Notes under the pieces: generated by a model
Databases searched by the model: none
What the model saw: only the letters and a program-made list of their open reading frames with translations
Told to the model about the DNA's origin: nothing
Part shown: positions 16,023-23,707 of the stretch, piece by piece
Position numbering within the stretch: the first letter of the stretch is position 1
How the letters are laid out: each line of letters starts with the position of its first letter
Assembly: GCA_902782225.1 (NCBI GenBank)
Contig: CACZMF010000027.1
Span: 1 to 45,198 of the forward strand
DNA: 45,198 bases
Direction: 5' to 3'
Source of the DNA: an uncultured Bacteroidia bacterium
GTDB taxonomy: Bacteria > Bacteroidota > Bacteroidia > Bacteroidales > UBA932
Made by a program: the position numbers and the translations under genes

Positions 16023-17351
16023 ATGTACAAGAAACTTCGCTGGGTGGCACTCATCTGCCTGATGGTGCCAATGTTCGCGTCGTACTTTTTCGACGACTGC
16101 TTCTCCACCCTTTCCCAGATATTCCAGCATCCGGAGTGCCTTGAGCTCGGCTGGGACAGCGCTGACTACGGCTTCTACGCCGGCGGCTACAGTTTCCTCT
16201 GCGTGTGCGGCGGGCTCATAGTGTGCGGCATCCTGCTGGACGTGTTCGGGGTGCGGATCATAGGTTCGGTGTTCGTGGGGCTGATGGCCCTGGGCGCCGG
16301 GCTGGTGGTGGTGGCGCTGCGCAGCGGGCTCGAGCCCCGCACTTCGCTGCTGCTTGCCTATGCCGGATGCATGGTGTTCGGACTCGGGAGCGAAATCGCC
16401 GGAGTGGCCGTGACCCGTTCCATTGCCAAATGGTTCAAGGACGGACCGGTAGCGTTCGCGATGGGGGCGCAGGTGGCCGTGGCGCGGCTAGGCACCGCCC
16501 TTGCGTTCATACTGTCGCCGGTGCTCGTGGCGCAGAAGGCCCCCGGGGAGATGTATTCCCTGCTGGAGACCGCCCGCCCCGCGACTTTCGGACTCGCTCT
16601 CATCCTGGGAGGCGTGCTGCTATGGGGCATTTTCGTGGCTATGGACGCCCGCTTCGACAAGGCGCGCGGCATCACCTTCGGCCGCGGAGCCGTGCGTGAG
16701 GAAGACAAGTTCAAGATCTCGGACCTCGGCAAACTGCTGACCAACGGCAGGTTCATCCTGATTTCGCTGCTCTGCGTGTTTTTCTACTGCTGCATCATTT
16801 CCTTCAAGAAGTTCGGCACTTCGATCGTGATTCCGCGCTTCGACATGGAACTGGACAGCGCCAAATGGGTGATTACGATGATTCCGTTCTTCACGGTGGT
16901 GTTCACTCCGCTGTTCGGGGCGCTGGTGGACAAGCTGGGCAAGGGCACGCTTTGGATGATATGCGGGTCGGTGCTGGTGCTGGCGGCGCACCTGGTGATT
17001 GCATTCGCCCCTCAGGGCGTGCCGTTCTGGGGATACTTCGGCATCTCGCTGCTGGGCGTCGGCTACTCGCTGGTGCCGTCGGCAATGTGGCCGAGCGTGC
17101 CGAAAATCGTGCCCGAGCGCAATCTGGGCACGGCTTACTCCCTTATCTACTGGATACAGAACATGGGCATGCTGCTGGTGCCGATCTTCGTGGGCCGCAT
17201 ATTCAAGGCCCGCTCCGGCGTCGATGCAGCAGTAGCAGCCGAGTGGATATTCATCGGACTCGGCTGCGTGGCGGTGTTTGTGGCCGTCCTGCTCCGGGGC
17301 GCTTCACGCCGCCGCCCGGAACTGCGGCTCGACGAAGGGAAGGCCAAATAG
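16023..17351 (+). CDS. MFS transporter (second of a tandem pair)
   Basis: A 442-residue MFS permease homologous to the preceding gene; both share GILLDVFGVRIIG- and PSVPKIVPERNLGTAYSLIYW-type segments at matching positions, so the pair arose by duplication. The ATG directly follows the TAA of the first gene with no gap. Two-gene MFS pairs may work as a heterodimer or as two transporters with different specificity; the sequence does not decide. It ends 18 bases from the convergent ssb gene, with no clear terminator between. Confidence 0.9.
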   Translation: MYKKLRWVALICLMVPMFASYFFDDCFSTLSQIFQHPECLELGWDSADYGFYAGGYSFLCVCGGLIVCGILLDVFGVRIIGSVFVGLMALGAGLVVVALRSGLEPRTSLLLAYAGCMVFGLGSEIAGVAVTRSIAKWFKDGPVAFAMGAQVAVARLGTALAFILSPVLVAQKAPGEMYSLLETARPATFGLALILGGVLLWGIFVAMDARFDKARGITFGRGAVREEDKFKISDLGKLLTNGRFILISLLCVFFYCCIISFKKFGTSIVIPRFDMELDSAKWVITMIPFFTVVFTPLFGALVDKLGKGTLWMICGSVLVLAAHLVIAFAPQGVPFWGYFGISLLGVGYSLVPSAMWPSVPKIVPERNLGTAYSLIYWIQNMGMLLVPIFVGRIFKARSGVDAAVAAEWIFIGLGCVAVFVAVLLRGASRRRPELRLDEGKAK

Positions 17352-17369
17352 CCAGGCGACTGCTTGCCG

Positions 17370-17951
17370 CTAGAACGGCAAATCGTCGTCCGGGGCGGGA
17401 GCGCCGAGGTCTGGGGCCGGAGGGGCCTGGACCGGAGCGGCGTCGCGGCGGCGGTAGCCGTCCGACTGAGGAGCCGCAGGGCCGGCAGGGGCCTGATAGG
17501 CAGGTGCCTGGTATGAAGGCGCCTGATATCCGCCCTGAGGCTGCTGATAGCCGCCACCGGCAGGCTGGTATCCGCCGCTTGCGGGCACGCCTTCGCCTTC
17601 ACGGCGTCCGAGAAGCTGGAGGTTGTCTGCCACGATTTCGGTCATGAATTTCTTCTGGCCCTGCTGGTCGTTGTAGGAGCGGGTCCTGATGTGGCCTTCG
17701 ATATAGACCTGGCTGCCTTTGCGGATGAATTTTTCCGAAACGTCTGCAAGCTGTCTCCACACTACAATATTGTGCCACTCCGTGTTCTCGCGGAGTTCGC
17801 CGTTGCGGTCGCGGTAGCGGTCGGTGGTGGCGAGGGTGAAAGTTGCAACTTTGGTGCTCTGGCCGGGCTGTCCGGCTCCCTGGTCGAGGTAACGTACTTC
17901 CGGGTCTCTTCCAACGTTACCGATAAGCATTACTTTATTCAATGATGGCAT
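17370..17951 (-). CDS. ssb: Single-stranded DNA-binding protein
   Basis: A 193-residue SSB. The OB fold covers about residues 1-113 (MPSLNKVMLIGNVGRDPEVR, TEWHNIVVW, GSQVYIEGHIRTRSY). It is followed by a Gly/Gln/Tyr/Pro/Ala-rich disordered linker with YQAP-like repeats and the acidic tip DDDLPF that binds partner proteins of replication and repair. The longer linker makes it larger than many SSBs (about 150-180). The ATG at 17951 is chosen; a TTG two codons upstream (17957) is in frame but adds nothing conserved. It diverges from dxs and is convergent with the MFS pair. Confidence 0.96.
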   Translation of the reverse strand: MPSLNKVMLIGNVGRDPEVRYLDQGAGQPGQSTKVATFTLATTDRYRDRNGELRENTEWHNIVVWRQLADVSEKFIRKGSQVYIEGHIRTRSYNDQQGQKKFMTEIVADNLQLLGRREGEGVPASGGYQPAGGGYQQPQGGYQAPSYQAPAYQAPAGPAAPQSDGYRRRDAAPVQAPPAPDLGAPAPDDDLPF

Positions 17952-17974
17952 AATCAAAAATATTTTAGTAGTTC

Positions 17975-18005
17975 CAAATATAGAACTTTTTCACGATTGT
18001 AGAAA
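17975..18005 (-). promoter_or_regulatory. Promoter of ssb
   Basis: On the minus strand TTTC (18005-18002), a 19-base spacer, then a perfect -7 TATATTTG (17982-17975). The ATG follows after 23 bases. Confidence 0.6.
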
Positions 18006-18014
18006 AGTTTTTCT

Positions 18015-18022
18015 TACTTTTG
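18015..18022 (+). promoter_or_regulatory. -7 element (TACTTTTG) of dxs
   Basis: A perfect TAnnTTTG match 13 bases before the dxs ATG at 18036. A TTG occurs at 17997-17999 but the 15-base spacer is shorter than usual. It lies back to back with the ssb promoter. Confidence 0.55.
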
Positions 18023-18035
18023 TGGACCGAAAATT

Positions 18036-19907
18036 ATGTACGAGCTGCTGGACAAAATAGATTCACCCGCCGACCTCAAGGGCCTGAGCCTGGAAGAACT
18101 CGGAAAGCTTTGCGGAGAAATCCGCCGCTATATCCTGGAGTGCTGCGCCGTCAATCCCGGCCATGTGGCATCCAGCCTCGGCGCCGTGGAACTGATAGTG
18201 GGATTCCACTATGTCTTCGACAGCCCCGCCGACAAGATAGTCTTCGACGTCGGCCATCAGGCCTATGCCCACAAGATATTGACCGGCCGCCGGGAAGCAT
18301 TCCGGCAGAACCGCACCCGGGACGGCATCAGCGGCTTCCCCAGCCGCTCCGAGAGCCCCCACGACGCTTTCGGCGCCGGCCACTCCTCCACCTCAGTCTC
18401 CGCCGCCCTCGGTCTCGCCGAGGCCGCCAGGCTCCAGGGCCGTAAGGAGAAGGTCGTGGCCCTTATCGGCGACGGTGCGCTCACGGGAGGCCTGGCCTTC
18501 GAAGGGCTCAACAACACCGGCTCCAGTGGCGCCGACCTGCTCGTGATTCTGAACGACAACAACCAGTCCATCGACGGTAATATCGGCGCCCTCCACAACC
18601 ACCTGCTGAAACTCACCACCAGCATGCGCTACAACCGCCTCAAGGACCAGGTGTGGCGCAAACTCGGCGAGAGCCGTGTCAGACGGGCCATCCAGAACTG
18701 GACCCGGAAGATTAAATCCTGGACCGTGAGCCCCACCGGAGGCGACCTCTTCGAAGCCCTGGGATTCCGCTACTTCGGTCCCATCGACGGCAACGACATC
18801 GCCACGGTCGTGAACACCCTGCGCAAACTGTCCAGCATCAGCGGCCCCCGCATACTCCACTGCTACACCGTCAAGGGCAAGGGGTACGAAGCCGCCGAAA
18901 AGGATCCCGTGACCTGGCACGCACCCGGAAAATTCGACCCGGAAACCGGCGAGAGGCTGACCAGCGCCCGCTCCGTGGCGCGCTACCAGGATGTGTTCGG
19001 GCAGGTGCTGTGCGACCTTGCCGAACGCGATTCCAGGATAGTCGGCATCACCCCTGCAATGGCCAGCGGCTGCGGCATGACCGAATTCGGCCGCCGCTTC
19101 CCCGACCGCTTCTTCGACGTGGGCATAGAGGAGGAGCACGCAGCCACCTTCTCGGCCGGCCTTGCCGCCGGAGGCCTGCGCCCCTTCTGCAACATATATT
19201 CCTCATTCTCGCAGCGCGCCTACGATGAAATCATCCACGACATCGCGCTGCAGCACCTGCCGGTAGTGCTCTGCTTCGACCGGGCGGGCCTCGTGGGCGA
19301 GGACGGCGCCACACACCAGGGCGCCTTCGACATGGCCGCCTACCGCAGCATCCCGGGCACCGTCATATCCGCGCCCCGCAATGAACTTGAACTCAAGCAG
19401 CTGATGTACACCGCGCTGCAGCAGGACAAAGGCCCGTTTATAATAAGGTACCCGCGAGGAAACGGCGAAGGAGCCGGATGGAAGGATGCGGAGTTCGAGG
19501 CCGTGCCGGTGGGCAAGGCGGTCGAGCTGAAGGCGGGCAGTGAAATCGCCGTCGTGGGCACGGGGCCGGCCGTAAACCGCGCGCTGGAGGCCGCAGAGGG
19601 CTTCGGCGAAAGGGTGGCGGTCTACCATTTCCCCTTCGTCAAGCCGCTTGACACAGAAGTCCTGGAATCGATTGCCTCAAAGTTCAGCAAAATAGTCACC
19701 GTGGAAGACGGCGCCCTCTCCGGTGGGCTTTTCGGGGCGGTGTCGGAATTCCTTACCCGGCGCGGCTGCAAGGCCCGGATCGTACCTGTCGGCATAGGTG
19801 ATGAGTTCGTGACGCAAGCATCGCAGGCTCAGCAGCGGAAGGATTGGGGACTGGACAAAGAAAGCATGGAAAAAATCTTTCAAAAGTTTTTGGAGATTCC
19901 AAAATAA
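18036..19907 (+). CDS. dxs: 1-deoxy-D-xylulose-5-phosphate synthase
   Basis: First enzyme of the MEP isoprenoid pathway: condenses pyruvate and glyceraldehyde 3-phosphate using thiamine diphosphate. At 623 residues it has normal length. The N-terminal TPP domain shows VFDVGHQAYAHKILTGR, GAGHSSTSVSAALG and the Mg-TPP-binding GDGALTGGLAFEGLNN (about 145-160). The central domain has DVGIEEEHAATFSAG, with the conserved catalytic Glu, and DRAGLVGEDGATHQG. The C-terminal transketolase-like domain (about 490-620) has TVEDGALSGGLFGAVSEF. It stands alone, divergent from ssb; the promoter of the downstream tRNA operon overlaps its last codons. Confidence 0.97.
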   Translation: MYELLDKIDSPADLKGLSLEELGKLCGEIRRYILECCAVNPGHVASSLGAVELIVGFHYVFDSPADKIVFDVGHQAYAHKILTGRREAFRQNRTRDGISGFPSRSESPHDAFGAGHSSTSVSAALGLAEAARLQGRKEKVVALIGDGALTGGLAFEGLNNTGSSGADLLVILNDNNQSIDGNIGALHNHLLKLTTSMRYNRLKDQVWRKLGESRVRRAIQNWTRKIKSWTVSPTGGDLFEALGFRYFGPIDGNDIATVVNTLRKLSSISGPRILHCYTVKGKGYEAAEKDPVTWHAPGKFDPETGERLTSARSVARYQDVFGQVLCDLAERDSRIVGITPAMASGCGMTEFGRRFPDRFFDVGIEEEHAATFSAGLAAGGLRPFCNIYSSFSQRAYDEIIHDIALQHLPVVLCFDRAGLVGEDGATHQGAFDMAAYRSIPGTVISAPRNELELKQLMYTALQQDKGPFIIRYPRGNGEGAGWKDAEFEAVPVGKAVELKAGSEIAVVGTGPAVNRALEAAEGFGERVAVYHFPFVKPLDTEVLESIASKFSKIVTVEDGALSGGLFGAVSEFLTRRGCKARIVPVGIGDEFVTQASQAQQRKDWGLDKESMEKIFQKFLEIPK

Positions 19908-19919
19908 TGTGTACCTTTG
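19889..19919 (+). promoter_or_regulatory. Promoter of the tRNA-tuf operon
   Basis: TTTG at 19889-19892, exactly 19 bases, then TACCTTTG at 19912-19919: a full match to the Bacteroidota vegetative promoter. The -33 element lies inside the last codons of dxs. The first tRNA starts about 30 bases downstream. Confidence 0.8.
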
Positions 19920-19949
19920 CAATCCCTTTGTAAAGGGCATTGAAATACT

Positions 19950-20023
19950 GCCGATGTAGCTCAGATGGCCAGAGCGTGTGATTTGTAATCTCAAGGTCGT
20001 GGGTTCGATTCCCTCCATCGGCT
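19950..20023 (+). tRNA. tRNA-Thr (TGT)
   Basis: Acceptor arm GCCGATG/CATCGGC, D arm GCTC...GAGC, anticodon loop TTTGTAA with TGT at 19984-19986, T loop TTCGATT. CCA is not encoded. First of four tRNA genes in the order Thr-Tyr-Gly-Thr ahead of tuf, as in the E. coli tufB region. Confidence 0.97.
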
Positions 20024-20039
20024 CATCGCAGAACATTAT

Positions 20040-20122
20040 GGGCAAGTACCAGAGTGGCCAAATGGGGCAGACTGTAAATCTGCTGGCGCACGCCTACGGT
20101 GGTTCGAATCCATCCTTGCCCA
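20040..20122 (+). tRNA. tRNA-Tyr (GTA)
   Basis: An 83-base class II tRNA with acceptor GGGCAAG/CTTGCCC, anticodon loop CTGTAAA (GTA) and a long variable arm, as expected for tRNA-Tyr. Confidence 0.97.
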
Positions 20123-20149
20123 CGAAGCGGAAGAGAATACTTCCCACCA

Positions 20150-20221
20150 GCGGGGTTCGTATAACGGCTATTATGTCAGCCTTCCAAGCTGAAAATGGGA
20201 GTTCGATTCTCCTACCCCGCT
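20150..20221 (+). tRNA. tRNA-Gly (TCC)
   Basis: Acceptor GCGGGGT/ACCCCGC, anticodon loop CTTCCAA (TCC), T loop TTCGATT. Discriminator T; CCA is not encoded. Confidence 0.96.
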
Positions 20222-20230
20222 CAAAATACT

Positions 20231-20302
<72 letters not shown>

Positions 20303-20306
20303 CAAG

Positions 20307-20330
20307 ACCGGAGAAATCCGGTTTATTTTT
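20307..20330 (+). terminator. Terminator-like hairpin between tRNA-Thr and tuf
   Basis: ACCGGA-GAAA-TCCGGT followed by TTATTTTT: a 6-bp stem with a GNRA tetraloop and a T-rich tract. It begins 4 bases after the mature tRNA end. No strong promoter follows before the tuf ATG at 20354, so it probably acts as a partial terminator or 3' processing boundary. Confidence 0.6.
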
Positions 20331-20353
20331 GTAACAACTTTATACATAATATT

Positions 20354-21552
20354 ATGGCAAAAGAAACATTCAAAAGGGACAAACCCCATGTCAACATCGG
20401 CACCATCGGCCACGTTGACCACGGCAAAACCACTCTGACCGCTGCTATCACCCAGGTTCTGGCAAAGCAGGGCCTCAGCGAGATCAAGTCTTTCGACCAG
20501 ATCGACAACGCTCCCGAGGAGAAGGAGCGCGGTATCACCATCAACACCGCTCACATCGAGTACCAGACCGCAAATCGTCACTATGCGCATGTCGATTGCC
20601 CTGGCCACGCTGACTATGTGAAGAACATGGTTACCGGTGCTGCGCAGATGGACGGCGCCATCCTCGTCGTCGCTGCTACCGACGGTCCCATGCCCCAGAC
20701 CAACGAGCACGTGCTTCTTGCAAAGCAGGTGAACGTTCCTAAGATGGTTGTGTTCCTCAACAAGGTTGACCTCGTCGACGATGAGGAAATGCTCGACCTC
20801 GTTGAAATGGAAGTCCGCGACCTCCTCAACAAGTATGATTTCGACGGCGACAACGCTCCCGTCATCCGTGGTTCAGCCCTCGGAGCTCTCAACGGAGAGC
20901 CTCAGTGGGAAGAGAAAGTCCTCGAGCTCATGCAAGCCGTCGACGATTACATCCCCCTCCCCGTGCGTGAGAACGAGAAGCCGTTCCTGATGCCTATCGA
21001 GGACATCTTCTCCATCACCGGCCGTGGCACCGTCGTCACCGGACGTATCGAGACCGGCACCATCCATGTCAATGATCCCGCCGAAATCGTCGGTTTCAAC
21101 GACAGGCCCAGGACCACTGTGGTCACTGGCGTCGAGATGTTCCGCAAGCTCCTCGATCAGGGCGAAGCAGGTGACAATGTGGGTCTCCTCCTCCGTGGTA
21201 TCGACAAGAAGGAAGTCAAGCGTGGTGAGGTTATCGCCAAGCCCGGCTCCATCAAGGCTCACTCCCACTTCCTCGGACAGATCTATGTCTTGAAGAAGGA
21301 AGAAGGCGGCCGTCACACTCCGTTCCACAACAAGTATCGTCCCCAGTTCTTCATCCGTACCCTCGACGTTACCGGTGAGATCACTCTCCCCGAGGGCATC
21401 GAGATGGTCATGCCTGGCGACTGCCTGGCGACAATGTCGAGATCAATGTCCAGCTCATCACTCCTGTTGCTCTGAACGAGAATCTTCGTTTCGCAATCCG
21501 TGAGGGTGGCCGCACCGTCGGTGCAGGACAGGTTATCAAGGTTCTTGACTAA
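20354..21552 (+). pseudogene. tuf: Elongation factor Tu, frame broken by an 11-bp tandem duplication
   Basis: EF-Tu delivers aminoacyl-tRNA to the ribosome as a GTPase. G1 GHVDHGKT, G3 DCPGH and G4 NKVD are intact, as is domain 2. After Asp356 (MPGD) the bases TGCCTGGCGAC (21411-21421) are repeated exactly at 21422-21432. The frame shifts and stops at 21475, giving 373 residues with a foreign 17-residue end. Removing one copy restores [18 protein letters not shown] to VIKVLD and a stop at 21550-21552, that is a perfect 395-residue EF-Tu. The truncated form would lack much of domain 3, which contacts tRNA. Because EF-Tu is essential, either the duplication is a sequence or assembly error, or another tuf exists elsewhere. 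Confidence 0.93.
21411..21432 (+). repeat. Exact 11-bp tandem duplication in tuf
   Basis: Two adjacent copies of TGCCTGGCGAC (21411-21421, 21422-21432). One copy matches the normal EF-Tu codons; the second causes the frameshift. Confidence 0.97.
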
Positions 21553-21583
21553 TACTTGTCGAATGTATTGCGGGCAGTCCATC

Positions 21584-21602
21584 AGCGGGCGGCCCGCTTT
21601 TT
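21584..21602 (+). terminator. Terminator-like hairpin touching tRNA-Trp
   Basis: AGCGGG-CGG-CCCGCT with a run of five T (21598-21602). The run ends directly at the first base of mature tRNA-Trp (21603). It could be a partial terminator after tuf or part of the tRNA 5' processing context. Confidence 0.6.
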
Positions 21603-21673
21603 AGGGGAATAGAACAAGGGTAGTTCAGCGGTCTCCAAAACCGTCGATGTGGGTTCGAATCCTGCTTCCCCTG
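21603..21673 (+). tRNA. tRNA-Trp (CCA)
   Basis: Acceptor AGGGGAA/TTCCCCT, short D arm GAAC...GTTC, anticodon loop CTCCAAA (CCA), T loop TTCGAAT. Bases 21674-21676 read CCA, so the 3' end may be encoded. A tRNA-Trp between tuf and secE is the usual bacterial arrangement. The T stem has two wobble-type pairs, so it is somewhat weak. Confidence 0.93.
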
Positions 21674-21709
21674 CCAATATCAAGGGTTACGACTTGATAA
21701 TGTTTAACA

Positions 21710-21743
21710 GATGCCGCGTCCTCAGCTTCCATTTCACGGCATC
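21710..21743 (+). other. Hairpin in the secE leader
   Basis: GATGCCG (21710-21716) pairs with CGGCATC (21737-21743) around a 20-base loop. No T tract follows, so it is not a terminator. It could be an mRNA leader structure; no known family was recognised. Confidence 0.35.
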
Positions 21744-21757
21744 CATTAAATGTAAAA

Positions 21758-21946
21758 ATGAGAAAGTTAATCAACTACTGCAAAGAGTCCTTCGTGGAAC
21801 TCACCAAGAAGACCACCTGGCCCACATGGGAGAAGCTTCAGAGCTCCGCCCTGCTCGTGCTGGTCACGACGGTCATTCTTGCAGCCGTGCTCTGGGTCGT
21901 GGATTTCGCGTTCCAGAAGCTGATGACGCTAATCTACACAATCTAA
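21758..21946 (+). CDS. secE: Preprotein translocase subunit SecE
   Basis: A 62-residue single-span inner-membrane protein that stabilises SecY in the Sec translocon. It has the conserved amphipathic N-terminal helix with KESFVELTKKTTWPTWEKL followed by one transmembrane helix (about 29-50). This is the short single-span form usual in most bacteria. It starts the secE-nusG-rplKAJL-rpoBC series; nusG follows after 12 bases. Confidence 0.95.
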   Translation: MRKLINYCKESFVELTKKTTWPTWEKLQSSALLVLVTTVILAAVLWVVDFAFQKLMTLIYTI

Positions 21947-21958
21947 TATCGCGACTCC

Positions 21959-22525
21959 ATGGGCGAAATGAAATGGTACGTCCTGCGCACAGCGGGCGGT
22001 AAGGAGAAAAAGGCCAAAGAATATCTGGAAAAGGAAATAGAGCGCAACGGTCTGCAGGAGCAGGTCGGCCAGGTGCTCGTTCCCGTCAAGAAGGAGATTG
22101 TCACCAAGAATGGCAAGAGGAAGGCAGTCGACAAGCTGCTCTATCCCGGCTATGTGCTTATACAGGCCGAGCTCAGCGCCATGCTCGAGAACATCATCCG
22201 CAACAACGTTCCCGGTATGTCAGGCTTCCTGACCGAAAAGCGTGCCACGAGTGCAACCCAGTTCGAGAGGATTCCCGTGCCCATCCGCGAGGACGAGGCC
22301 CAGCGCATCCTGGGTGTCCAGGACGAGAATATCGACAGCGCTGCCGAGACCATCGTGGATTATGAAGTCGGTGAGAGCGTCCGCATTACGGATGGTCCTT
22401 TCAGCGGCTTCAACGGCACCGTGGATGAAATCCTCCAGGATCGCAGCAAGATGAAGGTCATCGTCGTCATCTTCGGCCGAAAGACGCAGCTCGAACTCAA
22501 TTTTACACAAGTAACAAAAGAATAA
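21959..22525 (+). CDS. nusG: Transcription termination/antitermination protein NusG
   Basis: A 188-residue transcription factor that binds the RNA polymerase clamp and links it to Rho or to the ribosome. The NGN domain (about 5-110) begins KWYVLRTAGGKEKKA and contains LYPGYVLIQ; the C-terminal KOW domain is VGESVRITDGPFSGFNGTV (about 137-155). A few extra residues lie between the domains (about 95-130), as in other Bacteroidota. The start may be Met1 or Met4. rplK follows after 9 bases. Confidence 0.97.
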   Translation: MGEMKWYVLRTAGGKEKKAKEYLEKEIERNGLQEQVGQVLVPVKKEIVTKNGKRKAVDKLLYPGYVLIQAELSAMLENIIRNNVPGMSGFLTEKRATSATQFERIPVPIREDEAQRILGVQDENIDSAAETIVDYEVGESVRITDGPFSGFNGTVDEILQDRSKMKVIVVIFGRKTQLELNFTQVTKE

Positions 22526-22534
22526 GTTTCCATT

Positions 22535-22978
22535 ATGGCAAAAGAAGTTACCGGATTCATTAAGCTCCAAATCAAAGGCGGAGCTGCAAATCCAGCACCT
22601 CCGGTAGGACCGGCCCTCGGTTCCAAAGGCTTGAACATCATGGACTTCTGCAAGGCTTTCAATGCAGCCACGCAGGCCCAGGCAGGCAAAATCCTCCCTG
22701 TCGTCATCACCGTTTATTCGGATAAGTCCTACACGTTCGAAGTCAAACAGCCGCCCGTGGCAGTCTCCCTCAAGGAGGCAGCCAAGATCGACAAGGCTTC
22801 CGGCGAACCTAACCGGAAGAAGGTCGCATCCGTCACCTGGGACCAGGTGAAGGCTATCGCCGAAGGCAAAATGCCGGACCTGAACTGTTTCACCATCGCT
22901 TCCGCTATGCGCATGGTGGCCGGAACAGCAAGAAGTATGGGTATCACCGTGACCGGTGAATTCCCCAAGGACCTTTAA
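22535..22978 (+). CDS. rplK: 50S ribosomal protein L11
   Basis: 147 residues. Binds 23S rRNA at the GTPase-associated centre with L10/L12. Shows [21 protein letters not shown] near the N-terminus, with the two prolines targeted by thiostrepton-type drugs, and the C-terminal rRNA-binding [13 protein letters not shown]. Full length and intact; 12 bases before rplA. Confidence 0.98.
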   Translation: MAKEVTGFIKLQIKGGAANPAPPVGPALGSKGLNIMDFCKAFNAATQAQAGKILPVVITVYSDKSYTFEVKQPPVAVSLKEAAKIDKASGEPNRKKVASVTWDQVKAIAEGKMPDLNCFTIASAMRMVAGTARSMGITVTGEFPKDL

Positions 22979-22990
22979 ATCACACGCATT

Positions 22991-23695
22991 ATGAGTAAAA
23001 TGACGAAAAACCAGAAAGCCGCTGAGGCCAAATTCGACCACACCCTGGCTTACTCGCTTAAAGAAGCGTGCTCGATTGTAAAGGAAATATCATACACCAA
23101 GTTTGACGCTACCGTCGAGCTCTCCGCGAACCTCGGTGTCGACCCTCGTAAGGCCAACCAGATGATTCGTGGCGTTGTGACCCTCCCCCATGGCACCGGC
23201 AAGGTGGTCCGCGTGCTTGCCCTCTGTACTCCCGACAAGGAAGCTGAGGCCAAGGCAGCAGGCGCCGATTACGTCGGCCTCGATGAGTTCATCGAGAAGA
23301 TCAAGGGCGGTTGGACCGACGTGGACGTGATCGTGTGTACCCCTTCAGTTATGGCTAAGGTGGGCGCCCTCGGTAAGATCCTCGGACCCCGCGGCCTCAT
23401 GCCTAACCCGAAGACCGGCACCGTGACCATGGAAATCGGCAACGCAGTCAAAGACGTCAAGGGCGGTAAGATTGATTTCAAGGTCGACAAGACCGGTATC
23501 ATCCACACCGGCATCGGCAAGGTGTCCTTCAGCGCCGAGCAGCTCTACGAGAACGCTGCCGAGGTCCTGAACGCCATCGCCAAGCTGAAGCCCCAGGCTC
23601 TCAAGGGCACATACATGAAGAGTGCAGCTATCTGCTCCACCATGAGCCCCGGTATTAAAGTTGATCTCAAGGCATTCCTCAACGGTGCTGAGTAA
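22991..23695 (+). CDS. rplA: 50S ribosomal protein L1
   Basis: 234 residues, normal length. Forms the mobile L1 stalk that helps release tRNA from the E site. Conserved [21 protein letters not shown] and [15 protein letters not shown] are present. In many bacteria L1 represses its own operon by binding mRNA; no obvious mimic of the rRNA site was recognised here. rplJ begins 12 bases downstream. Confidence 0.98.
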   Translation: MSKMTKNQKAAEAKFDHTLAYSLKEACSIVKEISYTKFDATVELSANLGVDPRKANQMIRGVVTLPHGTGKVVRVLALCTPDKEAEAKAAGADYVGLDEFIEKIKGGWTDVDVIVCTPSVMAKVGALGKILGPRGLMPNPKTGTVTMEIGNAVKDVKGGKIDFKVDKTGIIHTGIGKVSFSAEQLYENAAEVLNAIAKLKPQALKGTYMKSAAICSTMSPGIKVDLKAFLNGAE

Positions 23696-23707
23696 AAATT
23701 CAATATT

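Noticed and set aside
14595-16130. 511-codon minus-strand open frame
   Set aside because: Antisense of the first MFS gene; the protein is an unlikely His/Glu/Gln-rich string with no domain, and it runs into the GH89 promoter region.
20354-21475. A natural 373-residue EF-Tu variant
   Set aside because: The last 17 residues match no EF-Tu and the true C-terminus is present in another frame right behind an exact 11-bp duplication.
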